Source: Candidatus Saccharimonadota bacterium
Lineage (GTDB): Bacteria; Patescibacteriota; Saccharimonadia; UBA4664
Reading direction: 5' to 3'
DNA: 7,029 nucleotides
Assembly (NCBI GenBank): GCA_029237755.1
Contig: JAQZBT010000046.1
Location: 1-7,029, forward strand
The notes beneath the pieces were generated by a model. That model made no database searches, was not told the origin of the DNA, and was given only the letters and a program-made list of their open reading frames with translations. The translations under genes were made by a program, and so were the position numbers. Below are positions 5,186-7,029 of this stretch, one piece after another. Numbering within the stretch: the stretch's first letter is position 1; each line of letters begins with the position of its first letter.

Positions 5186-5916
5186 GCCAGGAGCTCGTAG
5201 AAATTCCGCTTCACGACGGCAAGACTTCATACAGTCTGCTCAACCGCGGAGGTCACGACGACTTTGTCATCTACCTGCACGGCCTGGCCAGTCACACCGG
5301 CCGCACTCTCCCCTACTTTCTCGCCAACTACCTCAGCGCCAAAGGCTTCAACGTACTACGGCTCGGGCTCTACGACTCCCGGCCCAAGGCCCGCCGGATG
5401 CGCGATTGCACGCTCGATACCCATATCCACGACCTCAATACTGCCGTCGATTATGTCAGAGCCGAGTACAAGCCTAAACACATTCACGTCATCGGCCACA
5501 GTTACGGCGGACTAACGATTCTGCTCGGCAAGCCCGACGTAACCAGCGCAATCCTGCTCGACCCCAGTCACCCCGACGTTAATCCCTTCCGCAAAGCCAA
5601 ATACGTCAAGGAACTGGACGCCTATTTGCGCTCGAGCTCCGGTCTTGATTACCTCATAGGGCCTGCCATGGTCAAAGAGTTCAATGCCCTGGAAGACAGT
5701 GGCTTCAGTACCGGCTACCACACGCCATCGCTGATCGTCACGGCCGAAGGTAGCATCCTGGCAAAAACCGGACCGCTCTATGCCCGGGCTCTGGAGGAGC
5801 AGACCGAAGTCGAGCAGGTCACCATCCCTGGAGCCGACCACAGCTTCTCTACCAACGAAGACCAGAGCTCACTAGCGGCGCACTGCCTCGCCTGGCTCAA
5901 GGAGCACAGCGCATGA
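5182..5916 (+). CDS. Alpha/beta hydrolase inserted between prfA and prmC
   Basis: A 244-residue protein with the alpha/beta-hydrolase layout. YLHGLASHTG (31-40) carries the HG oxyanion-hole motif after beta strand 3. HVIGHSYGG (102-110) is the nucleophile elbow with Ser107 in G-x-S-x-G. GADHSF (217-222) supplies the catalytic His220. The acid is less certain: Glu189 in VTAEGS is in the usual place after strand 6 or 7, and Asp127 in LLDPSHPD is an alternative. There is no signal peptide or membrane segment, so it is cytoplasmic. Its ATG overlaps the prfA stop and its TGA overlaps the prmC start (ATGA both times), which points to translational coupling. A GGAG lies 11 bases before its start. 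The substrate cannot be told from sequence; esterase, lipase-like or peptidase activity are all possible. Most bacteria have prfA and prmC adjacent, so its place here is notable. Confidence 0.82.
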   Translation: MSQELVEIPLHDGKTSYSLLNRGGHDDFVIYLHGLASHTGRTLPYFLANYLSAKGFNVLRLGLYDSRPKARRMRDCTLDTHIHDLNTAVDYVRAEYKPKHIHVIGHSYGGLTILLGKPDVTSAILLDPSHPDVNPFRKAKYVKELDAYLRSSSGLDYLIGPAMVKEFNALEDSGFSTGYHTPSLIVTAEGSILAKTGPLYARALEEQTEVEQVTIPGADHSFSTNEDQSSLAAHCLAWLKEHSA

Positions 5917-6722
5917 CCAGTATCGGCAAATGGCTCACCGACGCCGCCAAGGACCTGGCCGCCGCTGAAGTCAGCTCGAGCCAACTCGACGCTGAACTCA
6001 TCCTCGGTCACGTATTGGGCCAGAACCGCGCTTGGCTGAAAGCTCACGACACGGACCAGATGACGGCGAAAAACACCAAAGCCGCCGATGCTTTGATCGC
6101 CCGCAGGGCCAACCGCGAGCCGCTCGTCCACATCACCGGGACACGCGAATTTTACGGTCTCGATTTCGAGATCACCCCTGATGTGCTCACGCCGCGCGTA
6201 GAGACCGAGCAGATGGTCGAGTGGGCGCTCAAGTACACGCCCAAGGATAGCCGCCTCATCGACATCGGCACCGGTTCAGGCGCCATCGCCATTGCCATCG
6301 CCAAGCACCGTCCCGATCTGCACATCACTGCCACCGATATCAGCCAGCGCGAGCTGGCCGTCGCCCGCCGCAACGCCGCCAAGCATCACGCTCAGCTCGA
6401 CCTATTGGTCGCAGACCTCTGGGACGGCGTAGGGGGCCGGTTCGACACCATCGTTACCAATCTCCCCTACCTCGCCGACGACGCCGATCTCATGCCCGAA
6501 GTTAAGCGCGAACCGGCCGTAGCGTTATTTGGCGGACCAGACGGTCTCGGACTCTATCGGCGCTTCCTCATCGATCTGGCTGAGCATCTCAACCCCGGCG
6601 GCTACCTCTTCACCGAATGCGATCCCTGGCAACACGAAGCCCTTATCGAGGAAGCCGCCAGGTACGGCCTCACGCCCGTCGAGCAGGGCTACTTTATCCT
6701 CGGGTTTCAGCTAAAGCGTTAA
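5913..6722 (+). CDS. prmC: Release factor glutamine N5-methyltransferase
   Basis: PrmC transfers a methyl group from S-adenosylmethionine to the glutamine side chain of the GGQ motif of release factors. The length, 269 residues, is usual. An N-terminal helical substrate domain (about 1-75) is followed by REPLVHITGTREFYGLDF and TPRVETE (93-99), equivalent to the family PRPETE segment. The SAM-binding IDIGTGSGAIAIA is at 116-128 with the acidic TATDIS after the next strand. The catalytic motif is NLPY (183-186) where most family members have NPPY. The later block EPAVALFGGPDGLGLYRRFL is strongly diagnostic of PrmC over other N-methyltransferases such as PrmB. The ATG overlaps the hydrolase stop, and AAGGAG (5899-5904) lies eight bases before it. 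Its last 29 bases overlap the convergent HIT gene. Its protein substrate, RF1, is encoded upstream in the same cluster. Confidence 0.94.
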   Translation: MTSIGKWLTDAAKDLAAAEVSSSQLDAELILGHVLGQNRAWLKAHDTDQMTAKNTKAADALIARRANREPLVHITGTREFYGLDFEITPDVLTPRVETEQMVEWALKYTPKDSRLIDIGTGSGAIAIAIAKHRPDLHITATDISQRELAVARRNAAKHHAQLDLLVADLWDGVGGRFDTIVTNLPYLADDADLMPEVKREPAVALFGGPDGLGLYRRFLIDLAEHLNPGGYLFTECDPWQHEALIEEAARYGLTPVEQGYFILGFQLKR

Positions 6723-7029
6723 ATATCTGCCCGCGGATCTCCTCGAGCATAGAGTCTTCAACGATTCGGGTGGCCGAGCTGTCATAGTGTTGCCCAAAAT
6801 TTGGGTCTGAGTACCGGTAGGCACCAACCTGAGGTGGCCGGGCATAGCGCGGCCGCACGTGCCAGTGCACATGAGGCGTGGGTGTGTCCTCTTTGAACGC
6901 GTCGTTCATCAGGCAGCCCCAGTTAAACACGTTGGGCGCAAATGCTTTCCGGCAGGCGTCCTCATATCGCTTGATCACGCCGCGTAGATCCGACCACTGC
7001 TCTTCGCTCAGCTCGCTCAGCGACGCGAC
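6694..7029 (-). CDS. HIT-family protein, C-terminal 111 residues (start beyond window)
   Basis: The frame stays open to the right edge, so the N-terminal part is missing; the GTG at 6978 is internal and should not be taken as the start. The fragment shows FNWGCLMNDAF followed by PHVHWHVRPRY (residues 52-61 of the fragment), the histidine-triad motif H-x-H-x-H of HIT hydrolases and transferases. The middle histidine normally forms the covalent nucleotidyl intermediate. The fourth position after the triad is Arg rather than the usual hydrophobic residue, but the surrounding P-H-V-H-W-H-V-x-P-R-Y agrees with diadenosine-polyphosphate-hydrolase-like HIT proteins. The tail after the motif is about 50 residues, ending in a helix. 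It is convergent with prmC, sharing 29 bases of 3' coding sequence, with no terminator visible for either gene. Substrate specificity cannot be given. Confidence 0.83.
   Translation of the reverse strand, partial: VASLSELSEEQWSDLRGVIKRYEDACRKAFAPNVFNWGCLMNDAFKEDTPTPHVHWHVRPRYARPPQVGAYRYSDPNFGQHYDSSATRIVEDSMLEEIRGQIFNALAETRG

Noticed and set aside
4058..5230. A 390-codon open frame on the minus strand, antisense to prfA.
   Set aside because: It mirrors the RF1 frame in GC-rich codons, matches no family I recognise, and covers a gene that is unmistakably real.
5183..5916. Possible UGA recoding (Absconditabacteria/Gracilibacteria code).
   Set aside because: UGA occurs as a clean stop in ATGA overlaps after prfA and the hydrolase, at family-typical protein ends, and no in-frame UGA appears in conserved genes.
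6976..6978. GTG as the start of the HIT protein.
   Set aside because: The frame is open upstream to the window edge and the HIT fold needs residues before this point, so the gene is truncated by the window and does not start here.

Overview
This GC-rich window looks like a piece of a small-genome bacterium of the Patescibacteria/CPR type, with Saccharibacteria-like as my best guess. The clues are a short-form EF-Ts, an L31 with a charged Ala/Lys-rich tail, a PrmC with NLPY in place of NPPY, tight gene packing and housekeeping translation genes mixed with small unknown genes. This placement is inference. UGA acts as an ordinary stop (it ends both prfA and the hydrolase in ATGA overlaps), so the UGA-glycine code of Absconditabacteria and Gracilibacteria does not apply.

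Layout. On the minus strand at the left edge lies rpsB (ribosomal protein S2), followed by a truncated tsf (EF-Ts). They are transcribed leftward from a promoter near 1278-1306, with a perfect hairpin in the rpsB leader. Divergent from them on the plus strand are two successive P-loop genes (1421-2269 and 2423-3250). They are distant paralogues that I read as deoxynucleoside monophosphate kinase-like. Two hairpins, the second a textbook intrinsic terminator, and an extended -10 promoter separate them. Convergent with the second is a small four-helix membrane protein of unknown function (3273-3680, minus). It shares a very short divergent promoter region with rpmE (ribosomal protein L31). Both of those transcripts look leaderless or nearly so.

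After rpmE a terminator hairpin carries a promoter-like -10 in its loop. Then comes a translationally coupled trio: prfA (release factor 1), an alpha/beta hydrolase, and prmC (the methyltransferase that modifies the GGQ glutamine of release factors), joined by 4-bp ATGA overlaps. The 3' end of prmC overlaps, tail to tail, a HIT-family gene that enters from the right edge on the minus strand.

The theme is translation (S2, EF-Ts, L31, RF1, PrmC), with probable nucleotide-handling proteins (two dNMP-kinase-like proteins and a HIT hydrolase). The least ordinary parts are the paired kinase-like genes with an altered motif, the hydrolase inserted between prfA and prmC, and compact promoter/terminator arrangements. 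I see no tRNA, rRNA, CRISPR array, insertion sequence or phage module. No intergenic gap exceeds 230 bases.
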